Source of the DNA: an uncultured Aquimarina sp.
Lineage (GTDB): Bacteria; Bacteroidota; Bacteroidia; Flavobacteriales; Flavobacteriaceae
Length of the DNA stretch: 64,000 nt
Reading direction: 5' to 3'
NCBI GenBank assembly: GCA_947500845.1
Contig: CANMTP010000002.1
Span: 124,001 to 188,000 of the forward strand
Part shown: positions 45,426 through 55,313 of the stretch, piece by piece
Position numbering within the stretch: position 1 is the first letter of the stretch
How the letters are laid out: each line of letters starts with the position of its first letter
The notes under the pieces: model-generated
What the model saw: the letters and a program-made list of their open reading frames with translations, nothing else
Told to the model about the DNA's origin: nothing
Databases searched by the model: none
Position numbers and translations under genes: made by a program

Positions 45426-46424
45426 ATGAAAAAACTATTTTGGTTTTTAACAATACTTGTAACTATATATGGTTGCAATTCAACTCATTCAAAAAAACAA
45501 ATTTAGGTACATAATAACTTTTTAAAAGAAGTTATATCCATACTAGAAGAGAATTCAATTTATTCAAAAAAGATAAAATGGAATTCTCTCAAAGTTAGAT
45601 TGAATCGTGAATTTGTAAGTTTGGACAATGACACTTTAAAGACCTACTCAGTTAATTGGATATTAAAAGAATTTGATTTCAAACATCATCGATTTATGCC
45701 AAAAGAAGTTGCTCAGGAATGGAAGAATAAATCAAGCAACTTATTAGGTAAAAAAGCAAAACCAAAATACAACTATGTTACTGGAAAGTTCATAGGACCG
45801 AATATCGGATACTTGAAAGTACCCTATTTTTCAAGTGGCGACAGCATTCAGTTGAAATTATTTGCAAAAATTGCTAGACAAGAGCTTAAAAAATTAAGTA
45901 ATAATGGTGCAAGCAAATGGATTGTAGATTTAACACAAAACAGAGGTGGTAATATGTGGCCAATGTTAGCAGGATTAAGTCCATTAATTGGTGATGGTAA
46001 AGTAGGTTATTTTGTTACAAAAACAAAAGATATTGTTGGAACCTGGATTATCAAAAATGGTAACGCTTTTTTATTGGAAAATGATTCTATAACATATGAT
46101 GTACAAATAGACCAATCAGCAATTGATATATCAAACCATAAAATTGCAATACTTGTTAGCGGAAAAACTGCGAGTTCGGGTGAAGCTTTATTAGTATCCT
46201 TTCTGGGTAAAAACAATATCAAGACTTTTGGAACTAAGACCGCTAATTATACTACTTCTAATTCAGAATTTGAATTATCTGACGGGTCTATACTTTGGGT
46301 AACAGTTTCGCATTTTGCCGATAGAAATTTTGAAATTTATCCAAATGGTATATCTCCAATGGAAGAGGTCCAAGAAGACTCTTTGTTGTTAAAAAAAGTA
46401 ATCCTTTGGCTGAATGAAAATTAA
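45426..46424 (+). pseudogene. S41 family peptidase lipoprotein broken by one in-frame TAG
   Basis: ATG at 45426 starts a lipoprotein-like signal (MKKLFWFLTILVTIYGC) that meets TAG at 45504-45506 after 26 codons. The same frame then continues without a stop to 46424: VHNNFLKEVISILEENSIYS, later IGYLKVPYFSSGDS, VDLTQNRGGNMWP, and the nucleophile Ser in SGKTASSGEALL. This is a complete S41 protease of about 330 residues apart from one codon. Downstream translation could only begin at a TTG (45600), without the signal peptide. A recent nonsense mutation, a sequencing error or readthrough are all possible. No other damage is visible. Confidence 0.8.
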
Positions 46425-46665
46425 GTGTTAATAACAATAAGAAGTAAGAAAAATAGGGCTTTCGGTTTGATCAAAAGGTCTGTTTTTATTTATTACGTTT
46501 CCAAATATAAGATTTGGCATTTACGGAAAATGATAAAAGCTAATTATTCATATTTGACTTAGTACCAATCCGAAATGTAGCGCTTATTACCTTTCTTATG
46601 ATTCTCATAAGGGTGGATAAGTCACTTTATTCTTATAAAGAACTCTTATAGCTCATAGGAGCTAT

Positions 46666-47793
46666 TTATTTACAAATCTCTTCCAAAATAGAAATGTAGT
46701 CGGTTCGGTTGGAGATAAAATCTCTTTCAGAAACATCAATAATTCGTATGTTGAATTCTGATTGAGATTTGATGAATTGTAGATAACCCTTATTTATTTT
46801 ATTAAGGTATTCTGCCGGTATTTTTTGTTCATAATCCCTTCCCCTTTTTTTGATATTCTCGAGAAGACGCGCTGTACTTTGATATAAATAAATATATAAC
46901 CCTGGCTTTGCCAGATTTTTATACATTACATCAAAAACACGTTTGTATAAGGCAAACTCTTCTTCCTGCAGCGTCACTTTTGCAAAAATTAAAGATTTAA
47001 ATACATCATAGTCACTTACCACAAAATCTTTAAAAAGATCATATTGGGCAATATCTTCTTGAAGTCTCTGGTAGCGGTCTGCCAGAAAAGACATTTCAAG
47101 CGGAAAAGCATACCGCTCCATATCCTCATAGAATTTTGGTAAAAAAGGATTATCTGCAAAGCGCTCCAGAATAAGCTTTCCATTAAATTCTCTTGAAATT
47201 AATGTTGCCAGACTCGTTTTTCCTGCCCCAATATTCCCTTCTATGGTTAAGTATTGAAATTTTGCTAACGCATACAGCTCTTTGGGATTCACAATTTTCC
47301 AATCGGTTATTCTAATTTCAGAAGTATCTGATGTGTTTTCTAATAATTGGGATACTGTTTGCTTTAATATCGGATGCTCTTCTGTTGCAGCAATTTCAGC
47401 CAATGGTACTAAAACAAATCTGCGATCCTGCATAGCGGGATGAGGGACTATTAGATTGTCGGTCTCAATCTTCCCTTCCGAAGAAAAAATAATATCCAAA
47501 TCAATAGTTCTAGCCTGATATCCTTCTAGATCTATTCTATTTCTTCCCAATAATCGTTCAATATGCATCAGTTGGTCTAATACTTCTAAAGTACTATAAA
47601 AAGTTTCTACGGTAATACAGACATTAAAGAAGTCTTCGCTATCAAATCCCCAGGCAGGAGTTTGATATATCCCTGATATCGATAGTACATCTCCTATTGT
47701 TTTGTAAATTTCATTAATAGCCTTTTGGATAAAATCAAGGCGATTTCCCATATTACTTCCTAACGAAATATGTAGTAGACGAGGTGTTTTCAA
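46666..47793 (-). CDS. folK: FolK (HPPK)-deoxynucleoside kinase fusion
   Basis: A 375-residue bifunctional protein. Residues 1-165 are 6-hydroxymethyl-7,8-dihydropterin pyrophosphokinase (ISLGSNMGNR, GYQARTIDLDIIF, VPHPAMQDRRFVLVPLAEI), a folate-synthesis step. Residues 180-375 are a dNK domain with P-loop GNIGAGKTS at 186 and the lid KKRGRDYEQ. At 260-267 the motif reads SDYDVFKS, where most dNKs have Asp/Glu-Arg-Ser, so the usual Arg is missing. The start is TTG; an in-frame TGA lies eight codons upstream and no ATG is available. This fusion is widespread in Bacteroidetes. It links folate and deoxynucleotide supply. Confidence 0.93.
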   Translation of the reverse strand: MKTPRLLHISLGSNMGNRLDFIQKAINEIYKTIGDVLSISGIYQTPAWGFDSEDFFNVCITVETFYSTLEVLDQLMHIERLLGRNRIDLEGYQARTIDLDIIFSSEGKIETDNLIVPHPAMQDRRFVLVPLAEIAATEEHPILKQTVSQLLENTSDTSEIRITDWKIVNPKELYALAKFQYLTIEGNIGAGKTSLATLISREFNGKLILERFADNPFLPKFYEDMERYAFPLEMSFLADRYQRLQEDIAQYDLFKDFVVSDYDVFKSLIFAKVTLQEEEFALYKRVFDVMYKNLAKPGLYIYLYQSTARLLENIKKRGRDYEQKIPAEYLNKINKGYLQFIKSQSEFNIRIIDVSERDFISNRTDYISILEEICK

Positions 47794-47901
47794 GATTGGA
47801 TATTTATATTCTGATCAGAACTCCTTATTTTAGAGGCAAATTAAACAAAACAAAATCACTTCACCTTATTTTTTGATGAAGTATTATCAACGTACAACAT
47901 T

Positions 47902-48609
47902 TTGAGCAAACACTTATTGAACCCTAAAGACCAAAGAGCGGCTTATCGAATATATTTAATATTAGGAGCTCTTTTTATCTCGTCATTGGTGGTGTCTAAC
48001 CTTATTTTTCAAAAATTCTTTTATTGGGATTTTTTAGGTATCTATACTTTTGAAATCTCTGTTGGAATATTACCTTACCCGATAACATTTTTGATTACCG
48101 ATATCATAAGTGAAATCTTTGGAAAGAGGAAAGCTAATCAAATTGTTACGGCAGGAATTTTTGCCTCGTTCTTTTCACTACTAATTGTAACAGCCTCGTC
48201 TTGGGTTCCGGCAACATCATGGTCACCTATTGGTGACGACTTGTTCAATACCGTTTTTGGTGCTACAATCATTGCCGTTTTTGCATCAATGATGGCGTAT
48301 CTTTTTGCACAGTATATCGACATTCAAATATTCCACTTTTGGAAAAGGGTTACCAAAGGAAAACACCTTTGGCTAAGAAATAACTTCTCTACTTTTTCAT
48401 CACAATTGATTGATACGTTAACAGTACTGTTACTTTTATGTTCTGCCGGCATTATAGAATGGAATCGTTTTGGCGTGTTGTTACTTAATGGCTTTCTGTT
48501 CAAAGTTCTAGTTGCAGCTCTTGATACACCTTTACTATATATTGCTGTATACTTTTTTAGAAAGCGTTTTAAACTCAAACAAGGAGGTGAACTTGCCATG
48601 GAAATATGA
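47902..48609 (+). CDS. Queuosine precursor transporter (YhhQ family)
   Basis: A 235-residue inner-membrane protein of the YhhQ/DUF165 family, which takes up preQ0/preQ1 for tRNA queuosine modification. It has about six helices; family features include ISVGILPYPITFLITDIISE, FGKRKANQIV, FAQYIDIQIFHFWKR and LWLRNNFSTFSSQLIDTLTV. The start is TTG at 47902; no in-frame ATG comes before the first helix. It is divergent from folK-dNK, with a 108-nt gap. No other queuosine genes are in the window. Confidence 0.9.
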   Translation: MSKHLLNPKDQRAAYRIYLILGALFISSLVVSNLIFQKFFYWDFLGIYTFEISVGILPYPITFLITDIISEIFGKRKANQIVTAGIFASFFSLLIVTASSWVPATSWSPIGDDLFNTVFGATIIAVFASMMAYLFAQYIDIQIFHFWKRVTKGKHLWLRNNFSTFSSQLIDTLTVLLLLCSAGIIEWNRFGVLLLNGFLFKVLVAALDTPLLYIAVYFFRKRFKLKQGGELAMEI

Positions 48610-48787
48610 TTGTAACAAATAGTTAACTCGAAAGCATTAAGATTCTATGCAATTTAATCGTTATTTTGCAAGAAAGTATTTAATGATGAGTAAACATGAT
48701 TAAATAATTATTTGGATCATCAAAAGTTTTATGTGCGTACTGAGTGAAGTCGAAGTATGACCATTGAAAAACAATAAAAATAAACAC

Positions 48788-51439
48788 ATGAAAAAAGCTC
48801 TAAAAATCCTCGGTATTGTTTTACTAATTCTTATTATAGCCATTATTTCTATACCTTTTTTATTTAAAGGAACCATACAAGATAAAGTACGGCATTTGGT
48901 AAATGAGCATGTAAATGCAAAAGTTGATTTTGCCAATATTGATATTAGTCTATTAAGAAGCTTTCCACAAGCATCTGTAATTATAGAAGACCTTTCGATT
49001 ATAAATTACGAGCCCTTTGAAGGAGACACATTAGCCTATTCTAAAAAGATAGTATTAAACATGTCTGTCAACGAACTTTTTAAAGATGCGAGTGAGGCTA
49101 TTAGTGTTCAAAAAATTATAATTAACGAGGCTAATGTAGTGATCAAAACAGATTCGCTTGGTAATTCAAACTTTGATATTGCCAATAAACAAGAAGATAC
49201 TGTGCAGGAAGCTCCGGTAGAAGAAGAAAGTGGAGATTTCACCTTTTCTTTAGAACATTATGAGATTAATGATAGTAAAATCTTGTACCAAGACGATATA
49301 AGCAAAACGGTTCTGGAGATGACGCACCTGAATCATAGTGGAGACGGATCGGTATCGGGCGATAAAGTGATTTTGGATACCCATACTGATGCCGAAGCTT
49401 CTTTTGGATTTGACGACACCAAATACCTGAATAAAAACAAACTACGACTTGATGCAGAAATAGAACTGGATCTTAAAAATCAGAAATATGTATTCAAAGA
49501 AAACAAAGCTTTAATAAATAGATTACCACTAGAGTTTACAGGATTTGTTCAACTATTTGATGAATATACAGATGTCGACCTTAGTTTTAAAACGCCAACA
49601 TCAGATTTTAAAAACTTTTTGGCGATTATTCCCGAAACCTATGCCAAAAATCTTGATGGTGTGCAGACCAGTGGAGATTTCTCTATTCTTGGGGTAATTA
49701 AAGGAAAAACAGATGAAATTCATATTCCTACTCTAGATATTGCCATCAAATCAAATAATGCTTCGTTTAAATATCCAGATTTGCCTAAAGGGGTGTCAAA
49801 CATTTTAATTGATGTGCTTATTAAGAATAAAACAGGAATTGCCGACGATACTTATATTAATATAGATAATCTCAATTTCAGAATTGGAGAAGATAATTTT
49901 GCTGCCAGAGGTACCTTGAAAAATCTTACAAAAAACTTATTAGTAGATATGATGCTTAAAGGCAAATTAAACCTCGCCAATCTTGAAAAAGCATATCCTC
50001 TCGAGCTTGAACAAAATCTTAATGGAATCGTTAATGTAGATCTAAACACCAGTTTTGATATGCAGTCTTTAGAAAAAGAACAATATCAAAATGTTAAAAG
50101 CACCGGATCTGCAATGATCAAGGATTTTACATACGCTTCGCCAGAATTACCTAATGAAATAAAAGTTTCTTCTGCTAACGTTAGCTTTAAACCCGGAACC
50201 ATTTCATTAGATCAAATGCAGGCGACCACAGGAAAATCTGATTTAGCAGCAACCGGAACAATTACAAATTTAATGGGGTTCCTATTTGCAAAACAAGATC
50301 TAAAAGGAAACTTTGATGTAACTTCTACTATTTTTTCGGTAAACGATTTTATGATTGCAGAAACTGAATCAGAAACATCAACAAAAGAAGAAAAAACGAG
50401 CAATACAACCAGCACAAAGGATGAAACTATGAGAATTCCATCTTTTCTGGATGCTACTTTAAACTTTGACACCAAAAAGGTAGTTTATGATAATCTACAA
50501 TTACAAAATACAAAGGGTACTGTCAAAATAAAGGATGAAACAGCATATTTAGAAAATGTAAGCTCAAATTTTTTTGATGGTGGCTTGGCATTTAATGGAA
50601 GTGTATCTACAAAATCTAAAGTACCTACTTTTGATATGGCATTAGATCTTAGTCAAATTGATATCGTACAATCTTTTAACAATCTCGAATTAATAAAAGG
50701 ATTAGCTCCAATAGCTAGAGCCTTAACCGGTAATCTCACTACCCAAATTAATCTAAATGGCAACTTAAATGAAGATTTAACTCCTGTTCTTACCTCATTA
50801 AAAGGAAAAGCTCTTGCTGAAATTCTCAATGCGCAGGTATCAACTACTAAGACACCGTTATTATCTAAACTTGATAGTCAGCTTAATTTTATAGAATTAG
50901 ATAAATTAAACCTAGAGGACATTAAGACCAATCTAAGTTTTGACGATGGAAAAATTAATGTGAAGCCTTTTGATTTTGAAGTAAAAGGAATAAAAATTAC
51001 AGCTGGAGGAAGTCATAGTTTTGATCAAAGCATGAATTATAATGTATCACTTGATATTCCTGCGAAGTATCTGGGCAGTGAAACTTCAGGATTGATTTCT
51101 CAACTAAGCGAACAAGAAGCTAATACCATGAAAGTTGCTTTGCCCATTGGGATTTCTGGTAATTTCACAAATCCCAAAGTTGATCTAGAGCTTGGATCTG
51201 CCGTAAAAGATCTCACGCAACAAATAGTGTCCAAACAAAAAGACAAAGCAAAAGATAAGGTGAAGGATAAAGGTACAGAAATTCTCTCTGGTCTATTGGG
51301 ATCTAATGATAAAAAAAGTGATTCTACAAAAACATCTAAAAATAATACAGAAGAAACCTTAAAAAGCACTGCAAAAAATATTCTAGGAGGTTTTCTGGGA
51401 AAGAAAAAGAAAAAGGATTCTACCAAAACTAAAAACTAA
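48788..51439 (+). CDS. AsmA-like envelope protein
   Basis: An 883-residue protein with an N-terminal anchor (LKILGIVLLILIIAIISIPFLF split by a Lys-rich start) and an AsmA-like body: VNAKVDFANIDISLLRSFPQ, VIIEDLSIIN, and in the second half GLAPIARALTGNLTTQINLNG and SLDIPAKYLG. AsmA-type proteins form long beta-grooves that span the periplasm and move phospholipid toward the outer membrane. A Lys- and Ser-rich tail (KKKKDSTKTKN) is odd and likely disordered. ATG at 48788 is used; the frame opening at 48764 has only a TTG. Gene stands alone. Confidence 0.88.
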   Translation: MKKALKILGIVLLILIIAIISIPFLFKGTIQDKVRHLVNEHVNAKVDFANIDISLLRSFPQASVIIEDLSIINYEPFEGDTLAYSKKIVLNMSVNELFKDASEAISVQKIIINEANVVIKTDSLGNSNFDIANKQEDTVQEAPVEEESGDFTFSLEHYEINDSKILYQDDISKTVLEMTHLNHSGDGSVSGDKVILDTHTDAEASFGFDDTKYLNKNKLRLDAEIELDLKNQKYVFKENKALINRLPLEFTGFVQLFDEYTDVDLSFKTPTSDFKNFLAIIPETYAKNLDGVQTSGDFSILGVIKGKTDEIHIPTLDIAIKSNNASFKYPDLPKGVSNILIDVLIKNKTGIADDTYINIDNLNFRIGEDNFAARGTLKNLTKNLLVDMMLKGKLNLANLEKAYPLELEQNLNGIVNVDLNTSFDMQSLEKEQYQNVKSTGSAMIKDFTYASPELPNEIKVSSANVSFKPGTISLDQMQATTGKSDLAATGTITNLMGFLFAKQDLKGNFDVTSTIFSVNDFMIAETESETSTKEEKTSNTTSTKDETMRIPSFLDATLNFDTKKVVYDNLQLQNTKGTVKIKDETAYLENVSSNFFDGGLAFNGSVSTKSKVPTFDMALDLSQIDIVQSFNNLELIKGLAPIARALTGNLTTQINLNGNLNEDLTPVLTSLKGKALAEILNAQVSTTKTPLLSKLDSQLNFIELDKLNLEDIKTNLSFDDGKINVKPFDFEVKGIKITAGGSHSFDQSMNYNVSLDIPAKYLGSETSGLISQLSEQEANTMKVALPIGISGNFTNPKVDLELGSAVKDLTQQIVSKQKDKAKDKVKDKGTEILSGLLGSNDKKSDSTKTSKNNTEETLKSTAKNILGGFLGKKKKKDSTKTKN

Positions 51440-51640
51440 AATAATGCTTTCGCTATATTTTTTTATACTTGATCTCTTTTAACCGAGTGTATTACTACCC
51501 TTTAGGTCTTGTGAACACAACATCAAAAAAGGATACAATAAATTGATTAAAATTAGGTTTATTAATTAGCAAAATATTAATTATCAGAAACATAACTTCT
51601 GGTTAATATGTTATAACCCAAAATAATAAATCCCCAAGTT

Positions 51641-52906
51641 ATGAAATCGAATATTGTATTTCTTCTTTTTTGTTTTTCGTTTTCCTTTTTTTCATTCTCT
51701 CAGAATACTAACGACGATCGAATGAAATGGACTAAGGGATGGACAAATTTCAACCCTAATCTAAAAGAATACCCAGAACCTGAAGAAAAGCTTCCTAACA
51801 TTATTGATACCGACACCTATCTAAGTAACGACATAACTTATTTTATGTCTGGAAATGTTTATGTAGTCAATAATACTAAATTAACAATACAAGAAGGTAC
51901 GATCATAAGATGTGACACTGAAAATGCGACTAGCCTGGTGATTACCAAAGGAGCCAGACTAATTGCAAAAGGTAACAGAGATTTCCCAATAGTTTTTACA
52001 TCCAGTAAATCTACAAAATCCCGAAATTCCGGAGACTGGGGAGGTATCGTTATTGCTGGATCGGGAAAAATCAATTCTCCTGCTGTTTCTAAGGTTATAG
52101 AAGGAAATTTTTTACCTGAATATTCTCTTTATGGAGGTATTGAAGAAGATGAAGTGACCACAGAAATATCCTATGTGAGAATTGAATTTGCAGGTAAAAA
52201 AATTAATCAATCCAAGGGGTTGAATGCCCTATCCTTATATGCTTTAGGTAAAAATTCGATAGTTAATAATATTATGATAAGTCATTCTGCAGAAGATTCT
52301 TTTGAGTGCTTCGGAGGCTCATTTGACATGCAAAACCTTATCTCTTTCAAAGCCAAAGATGACGACTATGATTTTACTCTAGGCTACCAAGGAGAACTGA
52401 ATAATATAATGGCAATCAGGCACCCCTACATTACAGATGTTAGCGGATCCTATGCTGTAGAAATAGATGGTTATAATAAAGGAGAAGGGTTCGTTAGTAC
52501 AGAATCTTTGTCAAACGTGAGCATTAAAAATGCTTTGTTAATCAATCTATCGACACAGAATAACTACCAGCATACTACTGCAGCCATTTCCTCAAAAAAT
52601 TTAGCTAAACTAAGCGTAACCGAATCGAGAATTTCAGGTTTTGCCAATGTAGTAAAGTTTGATGTATCTTATAAATCTTTTTCAGATTTAGAAAATCACT
52701 TTTTACTAGAAAATAGCATCTTTAATGTTCATAGCACTACTGTTTTAAAACAGTATAGATCAGAGGTAAGCGCGGATCGATTATTACAATATAATATGTA
52801 TACCAATGGATTTCAAAATGTCGAGGATTTGTTTACGGATCCTCTAAATTCAAAAAATCCAAAATTTACCCTTAAGGATTCAGATTCGTATACGGGCATG
52901 CATTAA
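51641..52906 (+). CDS. Secreted beta-helix-like protein, paralogue 1
   Basis: A 421-residue secreted protein with a signal peptide (to FSQ, about residue 21). It carries repeated strands of the type NNTKLTIQEGTIIRC, NSGDWGGIVIAGSGKIN and EISYVRIEFAGK, which occur in Bacteroidetes surface proteins predicted as right-handed beta-helices. The middle and C-terminus continue the pattern (SLYALGKNSIVNNIMISHS, HTTAAISSKNLAKLSV). A close paralogue follows at 53385. No sorting domain, lipobox or catalytic motif is seen, so it is presumably periplasmic or secreted by Sec alone. Function unknown; automated labels such as 'multidrug transporter' for this family are not supported. Confidence 0.7.
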   Translation: MKSNIVFLLFCFSFSFFSFSQNTNDDRMKWTKGWTNFNPNLKEYPEPEEKLPNIIDTDTYLSNDITYFMSGNVYVVNNTKLTIQEGTIIRCDTENATSLVITKGARLIAKGNRDFPIVFTSSKSTKSRNSGDWGGIVIAGSGKINSPAVSKVIEGNFLPEYSLYGGIEEDEVTTEISYVRIEFAGKKINQSKGLNALSLYALGKNSIVNNIMISHSAEDSFECFGGSFDMQNLISFKAKDDDYDFTLGYQGELNNIMAIRHPYITDVSGSYAVEIDGYNKGEGFVSTESLSNVSIKNALLINLSTQNNYQHTTAAISSKNLAKLSVTESRISGFANVVKFDVSYKSFSDLENHFLLENSIFNVHSTTVLKQYRSEVSADRLLQYNMYTNGFQNVEDLFTDPLNSKNPKFTLKDSDSYTGMH

Positions 52907-53384
52907 GTTTTAACGCAAAGGAAAAAAGTCATCTATAATGAAATAATTATTATTGTTATTTTCCCTATTATAACGTTAAAAAAGAACTTATTTTTAATAT
53001 ATTTTTATTGATTATGTTAAAAAAACTGTCTTTTATCAACCTTTAAAAATCATTTAACACTTGCTAAATTTAGCAAAAAACACGTCAAAATTTGTCAAAA
53101 ATCCCTCTTTTTCATCAAAACTTCACATAATGTATTGAATTTGTTTAGCTTTTATTTTTGACACATAAACGTTAGTTAATTTTTTGATTATCAATCGAGT
53201 AAGATTTATACATGTAAGAATTTTACTCATAATTTTTTACTAAATTTAGTTAAAATATCGATAAACGTACAAAGTTTACGGTAAACACGTAATTAATTTT
53301 AGTAAAACTCCTATATCTTAGTAGTCCCAAAAATTTGGAGGAAAGAAATTTCCTCCAAGAACTTTAACCCCAAAACAAAATACC
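52907..53384. promoter_or_regulatory. AT-rich 478-nt region between paralogues, with GTTTACGGTAAAC palindrome
   Basis: No coding frame is seen. Near its 3' end are the perfect palindrome GTTTACGGTAAAC (53274-53286), a weak promoter-like word TATCTTAG at about 53313, and the hairpin given separately. The length and very high AT content suggest regulated promoter DNA for the second paralogue. Confidence 0.45.
53335..53358 (+). promoter_or_regulatory. 5'-UTR hairpin with GAAA tetraloop
   Basis: TTGGAGGAAA and TTTCCTCCAA form a perfect 10-bp stem closed by GAAA, 26 nt upstream of the ATG at 53385. No T-run follows, so it is not a normal terminator. It could stabilise the mRNA or control initiation. 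The GGAGG within the stem is a ribosome-binding-like word that would be hidden, although Bacteroidetes rely little on Shine-Dalgarno pairing. Confidence 0.6.
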
Positions 53385-54662
53385 ATGAAAAAAAGATATT
53401 TTCTTGCCACAGCTTGTATCTTCTTATTTTTTTCTCTTACGAGTACAGCACAAAATTTTAGCGAAAAAGACGATAGATGGGCCAAAGGTTGGACCAATTT
53501 CTCTCCTAACCAAACGGACTATCCAAAAGCTGAAGAAAAATTACCTAATATTATAGCAAATCACACATATTTAAGAAACGATATTGTATATCTTTTGTCA
53601 GGTGATGTTTATGTAATTAACAATGCCACTTTAACTATACAAGAAGGTACGATCATACGATGTGATCATCAAAATCCTGCAAACCTTATTGTGACCAAAG
53701 GATCAAAGTTGATAGCTTTAGGCTCTAAAGCTTATCCTATAGTATTCACCTCAAATAAAGCTCTCAAATCAAGAAATAATGGGGACTGGGGTGGTATAAT
53801 TATTGCCGGATCAGGCAAGGTCAATACAGTTTCGGGAAATGGACTTATTGAAGGAAATTTTAAACCTCAATTTTCTATTTATGGAGGAAATCAATATGAT
53901 GAAGAAACTACCATATTAAGTCACGTAAGAATCGAGTTTGCCGGTAATACTTTAAAAAGAAAAGAAGGATCTAATGGACTTTCCTTATATGGTATCGGCT
54001 CTTCTTCTATACTAGACAATATTATGGTAAGTTATTCAGGTCAGGATTCATTTAACTTCCACGGCGGAAAAAATAACATGCAAAATCTTATCTCTTTGAA
54101 GGCACAAGAAGACGACTATAATATTTCAGAAGGTTTTAAGGGTAATCTAAACAATGTTATTGCTATACGTCATCCTTACGTAACGAGTCCCAAAGGCTCC
54201 TATGCTATCGAAGTCGATGGCTATAATAAAGACTTGGGGTACATAAGGCCCGATGCAGTTACCGATGTCACTTTTAGTAATGCTAACCTGGTGAATTTAT
54301 CAGATAAAAGTAATTATCAGCATACAACTGCCGCCATATCAGCTGCTAATTCTGCTTTAACTTATATTCATAATTCGAAAATATCGGGTTTTTCTGACGT
54401 AGTGAAATTTGATAAATCTTACACATCTTTGCCATTAATACAAAAGGCATTTATGATGGATAATAGCTTCTTTAATATTCACGGACAAGGGGTTCAGGTG
54501 GCCAATCAATCCGTTGAAAAGGAATCTCTGAATATTTTAAAATATAATAGATTTACCAAAAGTTTTGTAGACGTTAACGATCTTTTTAGTGATCCACAAA
54601 GTAGTGTAAATCCAAAATTTCAGTTAAAAAAGTCACTTAATACCTATATGGTCATGCAATAA
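53385..54662 (+). CDS. Secreted beta-helix-like protein, paralogue 2
   Basis: A 425-residue secreted protein closely related to the product of 51641-52906 along its whole length: both have KGWTNF.PN, EEKLPNII, LTIQEGTIIRCD, NGDWGGIIIAGSGK, VRIEFAG, QEDDYN/KDDDYD, YNYQHTTAAIS-type and DLFSDP/DLFTDP segments. The signal peptide is MKKRYFLATACIFLFFSLTSTAQ. It lacks any sorting tail. The preceding long AT-rich leader with a hairpin suggests separate control from paralogue 1. Unknown function, possibly surface or matrix structure. Confidence 0.72.
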   Translation: MKKRYFLATACIFLFFSLTSTAQNFSEKDDRWAKGWTNFSPNQTDYPKAEEKLPNIIANHTYLRNDIVYLLSGDVYVINNATLTIQEGTIIRCDHQNPANLIVTKGSKLIALGSKAYPIVFTSNKALKSRNNGDWGGIIIAGSGKVNTVSGNGLIEGNFKPQFSIYGGNQYDEETTILSHVRIEFAGNTLKRKEGSNGLSLYGIGSSSILDNIMVSYSGQDSFNFHGGKNNMQNLISLKAQEDDYNISEGFKGNLNNVIAIRHPYVTSPKGSYAIEVDGYNKDLGYIRPDAVTDVTFSNANLVNLSDKSNYQHTTAAISAANSALTYIHNSKISGFSDVVKFDKSYTSLPLIQKAFMMDNSFFNIHGQGVQVANQSVEKESLNILKYNRFTKSFVDVNDLFSDPQSSVNPKFQLKKSLNTYMVMQ

Positions 54663-54747
54663 ACCATTCTAGAAATAATAAATAATTGGTTTCTTTATAT
54701 AAATTTACAATAACTAGTCAGTAAAGATTTAATTAGATTATACTATC

Positions 54748-55188
54748 ATGCTTAGAGTAACAACCAGTTTTATTTTATTTTTAGTAGTAAATATCACTTT
54801 TTCCCAAAAGGCTAATGAAGCAGTGTTTTTTACACAAGAGAAACAAGTAAATAGATTTCATACAATAGAGGATCTGGAATCTTTGAAAAAAGGAGAACTT
54901 ATTAGTCTTTATAAAGATCGAGTTGAAGAAATTATGACCGTAATACCGCTCTTATCACTCACTAACGAAGCTGGTGTGAGATTAAGTGATATAGGCATTA
55001 AAGAAGATTCGCGTCATCTAAAAATCTTAAAAAATAACAAAGAAACCATAGAAAAAACTTTAGAATCTACAAATGAGGCCATAGAAGAGCTCGTTGCTTA
55101 TGCTGATACCGAAAAAATTATTTGGACAATTCTCTATTTTGAAGAGATCATCAAGAAAATGAGAATCGGTGTCAACGGAAGCTTTTAG
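54748..55188 (+). CDS. Small secreted helical protein of unknown function
   Basis: A 146-residue protein with a signal peptide (MLRVTTSFILFLVVNITFSQ). The mature part is mainly charged and helical (DLESLKKGELISLYKDRVEE, LKNNKETIEKTLESTNEAIE). I do not recognise a family. It lies 85 nt after paralogue 2 on the same strand, with a clear terminator after it, so it may be the last gene of that unit. Confidence 0.6.
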   Translation: MLRVTTSFILFLVVNITFSQKANEAVFFTQEKQVNRFHTIEDLESLKKGELISLYKDRVEEIMTVIPLLSLTNEAGVRLSDIGIKEDSRHLKILKNNKETIEKTLESTNEAIEELVAYADTEKIIWTILYFEEIIKKMRIGVNGSF

Positions 55189-55236
55189 AAAGATCGTAAT
55201 TTGTTATGTTGTTAAATTATCAGATTTACTAGGGTA

Positions 55237-55258
55237 GAAAGCGGCGATTGCCGCTTTC
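55237..55258 (+). terminator. Terminator after the small secreted protein
   Basis: A GC-rich perfect 9-bp stem, GAAAGCGGC and GCCGCTTTC around GATT, followed by ATATTTTTA. It lies about 50 nt after the stop at 55188. Confidence 0.85.
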
Positions 55259-55313
55259 ATATTTTTATACAAGCTCGTTGTAAGCATACCTACTAAAGAA
55301 CTACTAAAGAAAT

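Noticed and set aside
48730..48760. Fragment GTACTGAGTGAAGTCGAAGTA as an independent repeat element
   Set aside because: Only one short copy is present here, so it is mentioned only together with the repeat at 41408-41524.
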